From the NCBI RefSeq assembly GCF_000247815.1, contig NC_021686.1:9500719-9564718 (forward strand): a DNA stretch of 64,000 nt, given 5' to 3'. This document shows positions 48,566-59,985 of this stretch, piece by piece. The notes beneath the pieces are model-generated. The model was not told where the DNA came from, searched no databases, and saw nothing but the letters and a program-made list of their open reading frames with translations. The position numbers were made by a program, and so were the translations under genes. Positions within the stretch are counted from its first letter, which is position 1. Each line of letters begins with the position of its first letter. Source of the DNA: Ficedula albicollis. Lineage: Eukaryota > Chordata > Aves > Passeriformes > Muscicapidae.

Positions 48566-51500
48566 AGGTGCCAGAGCTGCTCTGCAGAGCTGACCCTGCT
48601 TTTCTCACTCACCTTGGCGGCAGCAGGAGATCCAGGCAGCTGCTGATGGGAAGTTTTCCTTGGCATTCCAGGCGTTAGGAGCAGTCAGATGCTGCCTGAA
48701 GGATCTGACAGGGTTCTGAAGGGTTCACAGCCAGCTTCACCTGGGACATGGCTGGGAATTCAGAGGTTCCAGGGTGCTGTTCATTAGCAGCAGCACAGCT
48801 TGGCTTTCAAAGGTTAATTGCCTGCTGTGGAGTCCCTGGTTTGTTGGGTTTTTTCCCCCCTCCTGTGCTGTGTTTATTTATTAATTTATTAATTTATCAA
48901 TCCATCCATCCCCAGCACAACGAGCGCTCCCACGGATGAGGAGAGCCAAGTACAAAGAAGGAGGCGATCCTTGCATTAATCTTCCAGGCAATTTCAGAAC
49001 ATTGGATGAGTTTTGTTCTGCATTCATTGCAGCTGACAACTCTCCAGAGGATCTGAGAATGTGCCACGGCACTGCAGCACTGAGCAGGGAACAGGGCACT
49101 CCAAAGGCATCACCTTTGGGAAGCTGGGCTGGGATATCTGCCACAGGGATCCTATTCCAGGATGTTTCCAAGTGCCTCTCTGCCACAGAAAACCGATTCC
49201 TTTTTGCCCCAGAGTAGCATCACTGAGAGCTCTGAGGAAATAATTGCTGCTCCTCCAGCCTGCCTGGATTGCCAGCTCTGTGGTTATCCAGGAGAAGGAC
49301 AGAGCCCTTCATTTGCCCAGGGGAGGTGCTGGAGTTATCCCTGCAGAGGGAAACGATCTGAGCCCCCCTCTTGGCTTCCCAGAAGAATTCTCTGAAGGAG
49401 CTGTTGATACTTGTAATGATTCCACATAAAAGGCTCCATTTACATCAAATGGCACTAGAAACGTCTTTTTTATATTCTCTCCTCAGCAGAGAAGTACAAA
49501 TTAGTATTTGTTCCAAGCTATTGCTGTTCAAAGAGCTTTTAATTGCTTTTCTGATCCCTCATCCATGGCGTGTTTCGTTGGGAGCAGCTTGCAGCTGACC
49601 TTGAGGGGCACCCAGTGGTCCGTGGCTTGTCAGAGTGAGAGGAGTGTTGGTTTTGAGTAGAACATTTTATTATTCTGGAGTAAAAGTCCTTCTGTGTGAG
49701 TGAAGGTAGCACTCGCTTCAGCAGTGACGTCCTGCTCCAGTGTTTGCCAATTTTGGCTTGAAAAATTGGTTTGGCATGGGAAGCTCAGCACTTACTCAGA
49801 AAGCAGAGCAGAATTTTTCAGCAGTGTTTGAAGCAAATTGCTGAAATTCCTTTTGAGTTGTGAGTCAATAAAATATTACCCTGAGCTGAGACTCATGCTT
49901 TCAGCTGGCAAAACTTGTTCTCCCTTCCAGATTTTTTGCAGGATCCGATTTTAAGGAGTCACACACTGGCAGGATTTGAGGAAAACTGATTCCCCCAGCC
50001 CAGCCTGGGATGTGAAAATCCAGCCCAGTGTGTTCGTGGTTGTTGTATAAATGGTGCGAGACCCACCCTGCCCCCACGAGTGCTGTGCTTTGTGTTTGGG
50101 CTCTGCCAGCTGCATTCAGAGCTCTCCCTTCCCTGCTCCCTCTCCAAGGTCCCAGCAGGGAGAGCACAACTCCCCAGGCCGTGGTTGGATCAGTGGAGAA
50201 CACACCAGTGATGGAAATTCGGCTTTTTCCACAATTTGTGGATAACCTGAATTGTGTCTCCACCTCAGGGAAGGGCTTTTCCTGGGGAACTTTGGGAAGA
50301 AAGGGATGTTTTCCAACTTTTGTGCCCCAAGATGTTTTTATTGCACATCCAGGCCCTCTTTCTCAGCAGCTCCCAGGGGGAGATTTGGAGATTTCCACCT
50401 GGAAGACCCATTCCCACCTCAGAGGGAATCAGGCATCAGAGGCAGGACAGGAGGAACTGGTGGCAGGGAAAATCCAGGTGTCCTGGCTCGCTGTTGGATC
50501 GTTGTCATGGATAAACCACACAGAGCCTCCTCTCTCCCCCTCTTCTCCAATTTAAGGGCTCCTCCCCTGCTCTGTTTTCCTTCTCTTGGAATATTTTTTT
50601 TTACTATATAAGGGAAAGAGATCCCAGAGATCCTTCTGTTCCTGGGCTTTGGATCAGACAGGGGCAGCACCTCAGCAGGGCAGGGCTGAGGTCATAACTC
50701 ACCCCAGTGCTGGCACCCTGGGCAGAGCCAGAGCAGGGGGAGCTTCCAGCCAGAGCTGCTTCCTCTGGATGTGCTCAAGAGCCTTGGGAATATCTGGATA
50801 TTCTCTGGGGAACTGTTTCCCACTGCCTGCAGTGCTTGCTTCCCCTCACTTGTGCCATTGGTTGTTCTCTCTGGTGAGAGATTGGGATTTAAATCCAGGT
50901 GACAGTGACAGCTTTCCCTGCTGCCTGCAAAACTGGGGATGTGCTCAGTCCCACAGGACCTTCCAGATGTGCTTTTCCCATCCTGATCCCACACAAACCC
51001 CACTCCAAACCCCTGGGGTGGCAGGGGGCTTGCAGCTGGGGGCTCTGCTGGTTGAGTTTCAGCTCAAGGTAAAATAAAACCAGCAGGGTCCAGCCCCCAG
51101 AATGAGAGCAGAGTGTTGCTGGCAGCTGCATCCCACCAGGGATGTCTGTAAATCCCATTTACACAGTGCCTGGTGCTGGGACAGTGGCTCTGAGGTGCTC
51201 CAGGGTTGTCAAATTGTGGCCACCTTGTGCAGAGGAACACAGTGATGGACACAGGGATGGGCAGAGCAGCTTCCACAACCCCAGGGCAGGGTTTTGTGGA
51301 GTTCTGCTGCCAGCCAAATCTGTGCTTTTCATCTGGGACTGGGTTTGGGAGAGGACAGTGGCTTTGAGCAGCAGAGCAAATCGTGTTCCAGCCCCTCTGT
51401 GGGATGGTGACAAGGGGAAAGTTCCAGGAACAGCTCTTGTGATCAGGGACCCCAGAGATGTCACCATGCCCCAGGCAGGTCCCTCCTGCACGTGGCAGCA

Positions 51501-51734
51501 GCTCCCAGGTGCCTCCAGGAAAAGCAGGGAGAGCAGAGACGGAATTGTGAAAGGCTGAGGCAGAAAAATTTTGGCACCTTGGGAAGCAAGGAGTGGTTTG
51601 GATTGACACAGGAGGGGTGGAACTGCTGGTGAAGCATCAGCTGAGGATGTTTCTGCTTCCAGCTTTTGTTGCCTGGGATTTTTTGTTCCCTGAGACAAGG
51701 ATTGCAATGTGCTCTGTGCCAGCCAGATGTGTCA

Positions 51735-51910
51735 GGTGGGATTTTAGGAAATACTTCCTCACTGGAAGAGTGGCTAAACACTGGAAGGGGCTGCCCAGGG
51801 CAGTGGTGGGGTCGCCATCCCTGCAAATGTTGGAAAAATCAGTGGATGTGGCATTTCAGGATGTGGTATTTTGATATCTTGGAAGTCTTTTCCAATTTTA
51901 GTGACTTTAT
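51735..51910 (+). mobile_element. CR1 LINE 3' fragment, sense
   Basis: GTGGGATTTTAGGAAATACT, TCCTCACTGGAAGAGTGGCT, AACACTGGAAGGGGCTGCCC and AGTCTTTTCCAATTTTAGTGAC are in sense CR1 order. Confidence 0.75.
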
Positions 51911-53214
51911 TGCAAGTAACAATAAAATTGGGAATGGGAACAGAACCTTGCGCCTCTAAAGCAGCTTTAATTTCCTTGTGAAGGCATGGAAACAGCAGCC
52001 AGGTGTGGATTAAAGATGCTCAGGGTGACACTGCAGCTCCTTCCCCCATTCCCCACTGCTGCCAACCCAGCCATGGATTTTCCTCAGGTTTTAGCCAGGA
52101 TTCTCCACCCAGGACAGCGAGATGTCCCAGAATTATGAATGAAGTTGAAAATATCACCTTGAAAGCTCCTCCTGGGGTTTGTGTTCCAAGATGAGGATGC
52201 TTTTTTAGGAGTTGCTGATGTGAAAGGAGCAAGACTCTTGGAAATGAGGGAGGTTTGGCATCCCTGCTCACATTCTTTTTCATGCTCTATTTTTGTTTGC
52301 ACTGTCTGGTTTACAGCCCTAAAGACAGCCTGACTCCCAATTTGGGAAAAACGCTGTGCACAGGCCTCAGAGCATCAGTGCAAAGCTTTTTTAGAGCAGG
52401 GAGGATGGGCCAGGAGACCACTTTCCCAGGAGTTTTCACTCCTGCCTGATCCCTGTCCAGATTAATATCTGTTCTCTCCCTGTCCTTGTCCTCTCCTTGT
52501 CCTACTCAGAGACAATTCTGAAAGTTGTGACTGTAGTAAAAAAGAGAAAGCAACATCCAAAAAAAAAGAAAAGTAGTTAATTGTATATACTCCAGAGGGA
52601 ATTGGCTTTGCTGCAGACAGATGGATCCTGTAATTCCCTGTCTCTCCACATGACTATACATGGATTTGTCTGTGCTTCCCAGTTTTTAGGATTGGGGTGG
52701 GATGGGAGGCCAGAGGGTGCTGGCAGCTCCCAGAACTGTACCTGGAGCAGTGCTGGGATCAGCAGCACAAATCCCTGCCTCTCTATTCCCCGGGCACATC
52801 AGGCAAGAATTTCCCAGCTCCCAGCCGCCTCAAATCCAATCAATAGCCGGCAATAAATCAAACATCAGGGAGAGAATGAGATAATGGGACAGAATCAGCA
52901 TTTTCCTTTCATTCCTGAAGGGTTCAGGGGCAAAACATCCACCCTGAGAGCATCCTGGTCACTGCTGCTGGGAGGACAAAGAGTTGAAAGTCGTTTGTGG
53001 AAATGATTTTGAGCCAGAGAGGCGGAGAAGAGCGTGGGTTGCTGGGCAATTATCTCCTCACCAGTGACCCGGGTGTGCTGCAGAGCCCTCCCTGGTGCTG
53101 AAGGCTCCGGGAGCTGCCAGAGGAGAGATCAGCAGCTCGGAGGGCTCTGGAGCAGGGGCAGAGCTACTGATGTGCTGCTTGTGCTGCTTCTGCTCCTGGC
53201 AGGTCCCACTCCTG

Positions 53215-53960
53215 CGAGTGCCAGAGGGGCTGAACTGCAGAGCAGGGAGTGCCACTAATTCCAGTTTGTGCCAGGCAGTGCCAGAAATCCCGGTTTGCAC
53301 TGGGAGGTGTCAGAATCCCAGTTTGCGCTGGGAACTGGGCTGAGCTACAGAGCAGGGAGTGCCAGAAATCCCAGTTTGTGCTGGGAAGTGTCAGAAATCC
53401 CAGTTCATGTCTCTGAGTGCCAGAAATCCCAGTTTGTGCCTCTGAGTGCCAGAAATCCCAGTTTGTGCTTTCAGGTGTCAGAAATCCCAGTTTGTGCTGG
53501 GAAGTGTCAGAAATCCCAGTTTGTGCTGGGATGTGTCAGAAATCCCAGTTTGTGCTGGGAAGTGTCAGAAATCCCAGTTTGTGCTGGGATGTGTCAGAAA
53601 TCCCAGTTTGTGCTGGGAAGTGTCAGAAATCCCAGTTTGTGCTGGGATGTGTCAGAAATCCCAGTTTGTGCTGGGAAGTGTCAGAAATCCCAGTTTGTGC
53701 TGGGATGTGTCAGAAATCCCAGTTTGTGCTGGGAAGTGTCAGAAATCCCAGTTTGTGCTGGGATGTGTCAGAAATCCCAGTTTGTGCTGGGAAGTGTCAG
53801 AAATCCCAGTTTGTGCTGGGATGTGTCAGAAATCCCAGTTTGTGCTGGGAAGTGCCAGAAATCCCAGTTTGTGCTGGGAAATGCCAGAAATCCCAATTTG
53901 TGCCTCTGCCTGGCACAAACTGGGAATTTCTGGCACTCAGAGGCACAAACTGGGATTTTA
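53215..53960. repeat. Minisatellite, 29-bp unit with 58-bp dimer and inverted end
   Basis: The unit is TGTGCTGGGAAGTGTCAGAA followed by ATCCCAGTT (29 bp). Between about 53490 and 53850 units alternate strictly between GGGAAGTG and GGGATGTG, giving a 58-bp dimer. Earlier units carry CCTCTGAGTGCC variants. At 53909-53957 the array ends with the reverse complement of this CCTCTGAGTGCC variant, forming an inverted repeat. The open frames across it are a consequence of 87-base periodicity. Confidence 0.93.
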
Positions 53961-54315
53961 AAGGTCTTTTAAAGCTAAACAGTCCAATTAAAAGCTAATA
54001 CTTATTTATTTATACTTCTGACCCAATAACTAAACTCCTGTGACCTGTAATGCATCACTAACTGTCCAACTAAAATCTACTGCCTGAAATCATGAAGAAG
54101 GAAGATGAACAGTGAAAAGAGACACCACCCCAAATCCTCCATCTTGTTCCACACCTATTACTATATTCTAAAAACCCCAAACCCTTCACCCTGTGACACC
54201 ACACACTTCTATTCAACTACACATCAGTGATTTTAACTCCATCACTCAGATTTGGAAGCTTTCTCCAAGTCTCAAGCAGTGTGGTGGGGGTCAGTGGCAG
54301 AAAGCACAGAAAGCT
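53961..54315. mobile_element. Dispersed repeat, copy 2 (unclassified)
   Basis: This is the same element as at 15011-15370, in the same orientation, sharing the blocks listed there. Identity by eye is well below the near-perfect duplications, so the two are separate old insertions and not an assembly effect. It directly follows the inverted end of the 29-bp minisatellite. Confidence 0.7.
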
Positions 54316-54567
54316 CAAAACTCCCTTCAGGCTTTAGGGTTGCAGCACCTCCTGCAGTGGGGGGATGTTCCTCATCCTTCCTTTCCCAAGAACAGCTTTT
54401 CCCTGTTCCTGAGGCTGAGCTGAACCTGGAGAGGGTGATGGACAGGCAGCTCACACTCCCTGACAGGTAATGAGGGAAGGAAACCATGCACTGGATGTTT
54501 CCCATCCTTGCACAAATCCTTTTGTATTTCAGAAATTATTTGAAAGCTGTGGGTTTCCTCCCACTCC

Positions 54568-54587
54568 TTTTTTTTTTTTTTTTTTTT

Positions 54588-54632
<45 letters not shown>

Positions 54633-54656
54633 ACTCCTTTTTTTTTTTTTTTTTTT
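54568..54656. repeat. Compound homopolymer T21, C44, ACTCC, T19
   Basis: A T run is followed by 44 Cs, then ACTCC and a second T run. CCACTCC occurs immediately before each T run, as if one T tract had been duplicated with a C block inserted. The C block may be a smaller instance of the homopolymer artefact seen elsewhere. Confidence 0.85.
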
Positions 54657-55484
54657 CTCTCCTCCTTGCTCGTCGGGTTTCATCCATATTTGATTTTTTA
54701 AACTCTGACAGGAAACCTGAGTGCTGGATTTATGGCTGCAGCTGTCACTTCTCTGCAAACAGGCAGGGAAATGAAGGTTAACAAGTTTGGGCTCAGGGGA
54801 AAGCTTGTAAAACAGCCCTGCAGAAGGCTTTGTGTCATCACACCCGCCTGAAGAACAGATCTTTTCCGAGATTTTCCAGCCCAGGGTTATTTATCATCAT
54901 CTGCAGTGAATACTTTTCTAATTGTATAACTTCGTTGGAAATTCTTAGAACCCCAAATCTAATTCTTACCCCTTGTTTGATACAGAGGGAAAATGCAAGC
55001 TGGGGAGCCTGAGGGATTGGTTTGATGGTTAAAAAATCAGAATGGCACTGGGCAGGCTTGCTGCAGCCATATGTTCAAATCCCAGGGGTGAGCACTCACC
55101 AGGAGGCACAGGATGCTCCAGAATGTTTCTGGTGTGTTGTGCAGATGTCCCAATTCCTGTGGCTGAAGGCAGGGATGCTCTGCCTGTCCCCCAGTGTCCC
55201 CTGCCACGCTGGCACTGTCCCCTCACTGCCATGGCTGAAGTGTGATGTCCTGGCTGGGTGATTTTAAGGGAGGTTTGCTGAAATAAGACAAAATAGCTTC
55301 TGGCTTTTGTTTAAATGAGGAATTTGGCCTGGAAAGTATCAAATCTACTCAGGAATGGTGTGCTTGGAGTAGAAGGACTTGTGGCTGTGTGTCTTTAGGG
55401 TCACTGCACTCGGGTTTGGGCTCTGTGTGGCTCAAGGGAGTTGTGTCAACAGGACGTGAAGTTTTGGCCGTGTCCATGGATTTT

Positions 55485-55775
55485 CCATGCCTCAGTCGGA
55501 GGAGGCTGAGGGGAAACTCCTCAGGATCTGCAGCTCCCTGGGACCAGGGAACAGCTGGAGCTGTGCCAGGGAGGATCAGGTTGGATTTTAGGAAAAGGTT
55601 TCTCCCCCAGAGGTGCTGGGCACTGCCCAGACTCCCCAAGGAATGGTGACATTCCCAAGGCTGCCAGAGCTCCAGGAGATGCCCAGGCTGGGATTCTTGG
55701 GGTGTCTGTGCAGGACTGGATGATCCCTGTGGGTCCTTTCCAATCAGGACATTCATGATTCCATAATTCTGTGAG
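55485..55775 (+). mobile_element. CR1-type LINE 3' fragment, sense
   Basis: Blocks in order are GGAGCTGTGCCAGGGAGGAT, CAGGTTGGATTTTAGGAAAA, AATGGTGACATTCCCAAGGC, GGACTGGATGATCCCTGTGG and GGTCCTTTCCAATCAGGACA. It ends ATTCCATAATTCTGTGA, the expected CR1 terminal motif. It is the best-preserved member of this CR1 type in the window. Confidence 0.88.
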
Positions 55776-57154
55776 TGGAGCCAAACTGGGACCAGCCCAA
55801 CTGGGATCCTGTTCCTGCAGCGTAGAGGCAGCAGGTGCCCAATTCCCTCCTCACTCCTCTCTCCCAGCCTTTGCTGCTCTCCCAAATTTTTGCTGTTCCC
55901 AGCTCTGCACCCCGAAGGGTTTGGGTTTTTAAACATCTCCATGGAAAACACTTTGGGGTTGTGGAGTGCAGGGCTTGGATTTGACAAGAAACTCGGGGAA
56001 TGATTCAGTAGGATCAGGTTTTGCAGGAGTCAGTCCAACCATTAAAAGTTGGGGAAGGAAGCAGTGGAAGCTCTCAAAAGCAGAGACACAACAATTTCCT
56101 GCCATGTGAGCTCAGGATGAGGCTTTTATAACACAAACTTTATCTGGAGCTGGTTTGGAGGGAGACAGACTCAGTTCTGACTCTCCTGCAGAAATCTGGA
56201 TGAACTCCTCACCTGGGAGGAAACTGCAGAGCTGCTTTTTGATGTGCCAGCTACTCCTGCACCTTGTTAACACATCTGTCTCTCAGCGTGACCTCTCTTA
56301 AAAGGTTTAAACGCTGATAGATTAATTTGCTTTTGATGTCTGGGCTAATGAAGTGCTGGGCCCCCTCTGCTTCATTTTCTACTTCGTGGATTGAGGCTCA
56401 GGAGCAGCCAGGATTGGAGCTGGGCTGAGGGAAAGGTTAATTCAGGGTTGGCTGCCACGAGCTGAGGATGCCTCCCTGGCTCTGCACAACCACCTGAGGC
56501 AACTCCTGGCTGGGGCTGAGCTCCAATAAAAGCCATCATTAGGCAGGGAAGGAGGAAATTCCGTGCTGTGCTCAGCTGTGCAGAGGTCAGGGTGCTTTAG
56601 CAGCACCAGCAGCCCGTGGTCACCAAGGCAATGACAGCTCATTGCCATGGAAACCCTCACCACCTCCTCCAGCCTGGCTTTCAGCAAATAATTGCTTGAG
56701 ATCTGCTGTGGATGCCACAAATAAAATAATTTGGCAGTTTTCAGCATGGTCTGCCTGCTTTGGGGGCCCATGAGGAGGATTTCCATCAGGGCAAGAGTTT
56801 TTTGGGAGCTTCCTCAGGGGCTCGGTGTTTGCACAGAGTTAGTGGTGGAGCTTTAGGAGTTTATTAAAGCTACCAGGCAGGAGCTGCAATCGAAATTCTC
56901 TCACTCCCACTCTCAAATTCAACCTGGTGCTGCCTGTTCCATCTCTGCCTGGAGGATTTGGATGAGTTTGGCTTTTTCCTGCGAGCAGAGGTGGCTCCAG
57001 GCACTGGGGTTTGGAGCAGCTCTGGTTCTGTGCCTGCTCCTCGTGGCTCTTCCTGCAGGAGCTGCTTCACTTCTGCCACTCAGATCCACAGCAGGGCTGG
57101 GTAAAAACAGGAAAAAATACACTTGATTGGGGCATGGAAGAGAGAAAGTTGCAT

Positions 57155-57300
57155 ATGAAATAATCCCAGAATTTGGGGTGGAAGGGACCTTGACAGGGAT
57201 TTTGTTCCATGGGCAGGGACTCACACCACCCCAGGGTGTTTCAAGCCTTGTCCAGCCTGGCCTTGGACACTCCCACGAATCCTGAGGAATCCTTGGGAAG
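57155..57300 (-). mobile_element. CR1 LINE 3' fragment, antisense
   Basis: CCCAGAATTTGGGGTGGAAG, GGACCTTGACAGG, CCATGGGCAGGGACTCACAC, CAAGCCTTGTCCAGCCTGGC and CTTGGACACTCCCA are present in antisense order. Confidence 0.82.
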
Positions 57301-58171
57301 AATCCAGTGAAATCCTTGTTTGTTCATTTTTCAGACCTGACATCTCCTCCCCAGCTGGATGTGGGATGTGGCAGAGGGGTTGGATCCCTGGGAATCTCAG
57401 GATGATTGGAGAGGCATTGTTATTAATTAGCAGAGGGTAATTAGTGTTCATTAACAGCCCCCTTTGCCCAGCTCCCCAAGGCTGAACTAACGACCCCCAA
57501 AACCAAACTCACCCACTCTTGCCTGGGGAAGAGTCTCAGATGTTCCCCAACCTCATAGTAATAGTGAGTTGCAATAATTTTAATTAGTGCTGCTGTTATT
57601 AGGGATAATCCAGCTGAATTTCACTATTTTAGCAGTGATTTGGTGCCATTATATCAAATTACTGATTTTTATTTTTTCCTGTATCATTTTTGTTCCCATA
57701 ACAATAGAACCACTGAAATCCAGGGCATATTTGGGGATGAGGCACTCTTCCTGCAAAAGGAATGAAAAAAATCCAATGGAAAGTCACCTCCTCACTTTGA
57801 ACTCCTGTTTTCCAGACTTTTTAGTTCTTCTTCCAATGTTAGGAATAAATACAGCAAGAGAAGCACAGTGTAAAGTCAGCACAGTGATTTCTGGGAATAT
57901 TGGTGGTGGTTTCATAGAATTTCATTTCATTGGAGGCTTTTTTTTTATCAAGAGGGTGAAAATGTGGGAGCACTGTGCCATCTCCAGACTGTGAAATCCA
58001 GAAATTCTGCCAGGTACAAATGCTGGATAGAATTATGGAATACAAACAGGTGATGAGGAGCAGAAACTCACTGAGCTCTCCTGCTGCTTTCTGCTCCCTC
58101 TTGGGAATTCCAGGCTTTCACTCAGTGCAGTGTCCAGGTGATCCAGCTGTGCTGAAGGGCAGCTCTGCCTT

Positions 58172-58445
58172 GGAATTCCTTCCTGACCTCTGGTGTCCTT
58201 CCCTCCACTCTGGAATTCCTTCCCAACCTCTGGTGTCCTTTCTTCTGCCTGGAATTCCTTCCTGACCTTTGGAGTCCTTCCCTCTGCCTTGGAATTCCTT
58301 CCCGACCTCTGGTGTCCATTCCTCTGCCTGGAATTCCTTTCTCACCTCTGGTGTCCCCCTCTCTGCCTCTGAATTCTTTCCTTCTGCCTTGGAATTCTTT
58401 CTTTCCCTCTGTCAGGAATTCCTTCACTTCTGGTGTCCTTCCCTG
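58172..58445. repeat. Minisatellite, about 40-bp unit
   Basis: GGAATTCCTTCCTGACCTCT then GGTGTCCTTCCCTCTGCCTT is repeated about six times (starts near 58172, 58212, 58251, 58291 and 58330), degrading at the 3' end. The open frame on the minus strand rich in Lys, Glu and Gly is a by-product. Confidence 0.88.
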
Positions 58446-58534
58446 CCCCAGCAGAACAAGCTGCTCTCATCTCAGGGAGCAGGAGGGATGTTGGTGCTTG
58501 TTGTTGTTGTTATTTTTAAATTCCTCTGGCACAA

Positions 58535-58795
58535 ATGGTCTGCAGCTTCTCCTGAGGGTCATGGAGAGCTCTGCTCCCTGCTGGAGCTGTGCCAGGGGAG
58601 GTTTAGGTTGGATTTTAGGGAAAAGTTCTTCCCTATTGGGAACTGGAGCAGCTCCCCAGGGAATTGGACACCACAGGGATGTATAGGGAGGGATTTTTGC
58701 GGATTTTTGCAGATTTTTGCAGGGCAGGAGCTGGACTCTGATCCTTGTGTGTCCCTCCCAGTTCAGGGCATTCCATGATTCCATAATTCCCGAGC
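58535..58795 (+). mobile_element. CR1-type LINE 3' fragment, sense
   Basis: GAGCTGTGCCAGGGGAGGTT, TAGGTTGGATTTTAGGGAAA, CTCCCCAGGGAATTGG and CAGTTCAGGGCATTCCATGA lead to TTCCATAATTCCC. Inside is a short three-copy GGATTTTTGC-type repeat near 58690-58720. Confidence 0.82.
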
Positions 58796-59614
58796 TAAAA
58801 TGGAGCAGGAGCTCCTGGGGAGAGGCTCATCCCCAGTGCCAGCTGCACACGCTGGAGGCTGCTGGCAGACACAGCCTCTGCTTTTGTACCTTTTTGTCTC
58901 TTTGCTTTCCCTTTCTGATCCTGGTGGATGGGCTTTAATTGCTGCTTTAGTCTGATGCTCGTGGCTAAAAGGAGGGATCAATAATTCACTGGAAAGAACA
59001 GCGTGGAGCTCCAAGGTTCCCATCTGCCTGCTTTAGCTGAGGGCTGCAGCACCCTGGGCTCTCACAGCTTTGTGTTTTCCAGGACAAAAAGGAGCTCGGG
59101 CTGATTGCTGGGGTTGCTCTGGGTTTGCTGGAAAGGTGAATTTCCCCTGGATTTGTTCTCCTGGCTCTGTGTTTGATCTGAGCATGGAGGAGCTGCTGCC
59201 TGGCTCACAGCTGTGGGTTTGCAGATGATCATTTCCGTGCTATTAAACCTTGGGATCTTCAGCAATTTGGGAGCATTTCTCTCTTTGGGAAGCTGTATCA
59301 AAATTGGGGCTGTATCAAGTGGTTTATTGGGAGATAAAAGGGCTGGAGATTCCTCCAGCTGTGCTGCCCCACTGGATGTCCCTGAACTTCATCAGCCTGT
59401 GGAAGACCTGAGTTATGCACCCTAGGAATGACTTGGATCCTAAAATCCCAAGGGATCTTTTTGATCCAGTGTCACAAAAACCACAATAAATAGAGCTCAG
59501 CTCAGCTGCTCCATCCTCAGGCTCTAAGGCAGGATCAAGTGTTCCCATGTCAGGGTGCTCAGAGCTTTCCTGGCACTGAGAGGGTGAGCGCCCCTGGTTA
59601 ATGGGGATTAACTG

Positions 59615-59985
59615 GAATTGGGATTGTTCAGCCTGGAGAAGAGGATTTGGGTTGAGTGAATTGTGGCCTTTTAGTGCCTGAAGGGAATCTGCCAGAAAGA
59701 TGGAGAGAGATTTTTTACAAGGGCCTGGAGTGCCAGGGTGGGGAGAATGGCTTCAAACTGACAAGAGGGCAGGGATGGATGGAATATTGGGAAGGAATTC
59801 CCCCCTGGGAGGGTGGGGCACAGGCTGCCCAGAGAAGCTGTGGATCCCTGGAAGTGTCCAAGGCCAGGTTGGAAATTGGGGTTTGGAGCAGCCTGGGACA
59901 GTGGAAGTTGTCCCAGGAAGGTGGCACTGGATGAGCTTTAAGGTCCTTTCAACCCAAACCACTCTGGGATTCAATTTCCCAAAGG
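59615..59985 (+). mobile_element. CR1 LINE 3' fragment, sense
   Basis: This is the longest CR1 piece here: TTGTTCAGCCTGGAGAAGAG, TTTTTTACAAGGGCCTGGAG, GAATGGCTTCAAACTGACAA, CAGGCTGCCCAGAGAAGCTG, CTGGAAGTGTCCAAGGCCAG, GGAGCAGCCTGGGACAGTGG and TTTAAGGTCCTTTCAACCCA. It corresponds to the CR1 3' end after the reverse-transcriptase region, and is not coding. Confidence 0.9.

Noticed and set aside
53268..53998. Cys-rich repeat protein with CQKSQFVLG units
   Set aside because: It is the 29-bp minisatellite, where three units equal 29 codons. The same amino-acid pattern appears in all three frames.
59615..59985. Short frames in CR1 fragments as host genes or as intact LINE coding sequence
   Set aside because: Only the non-coding 3' end of CR1 is present in each case. 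No reverse-transcriptase or endonuclease motif is visible.
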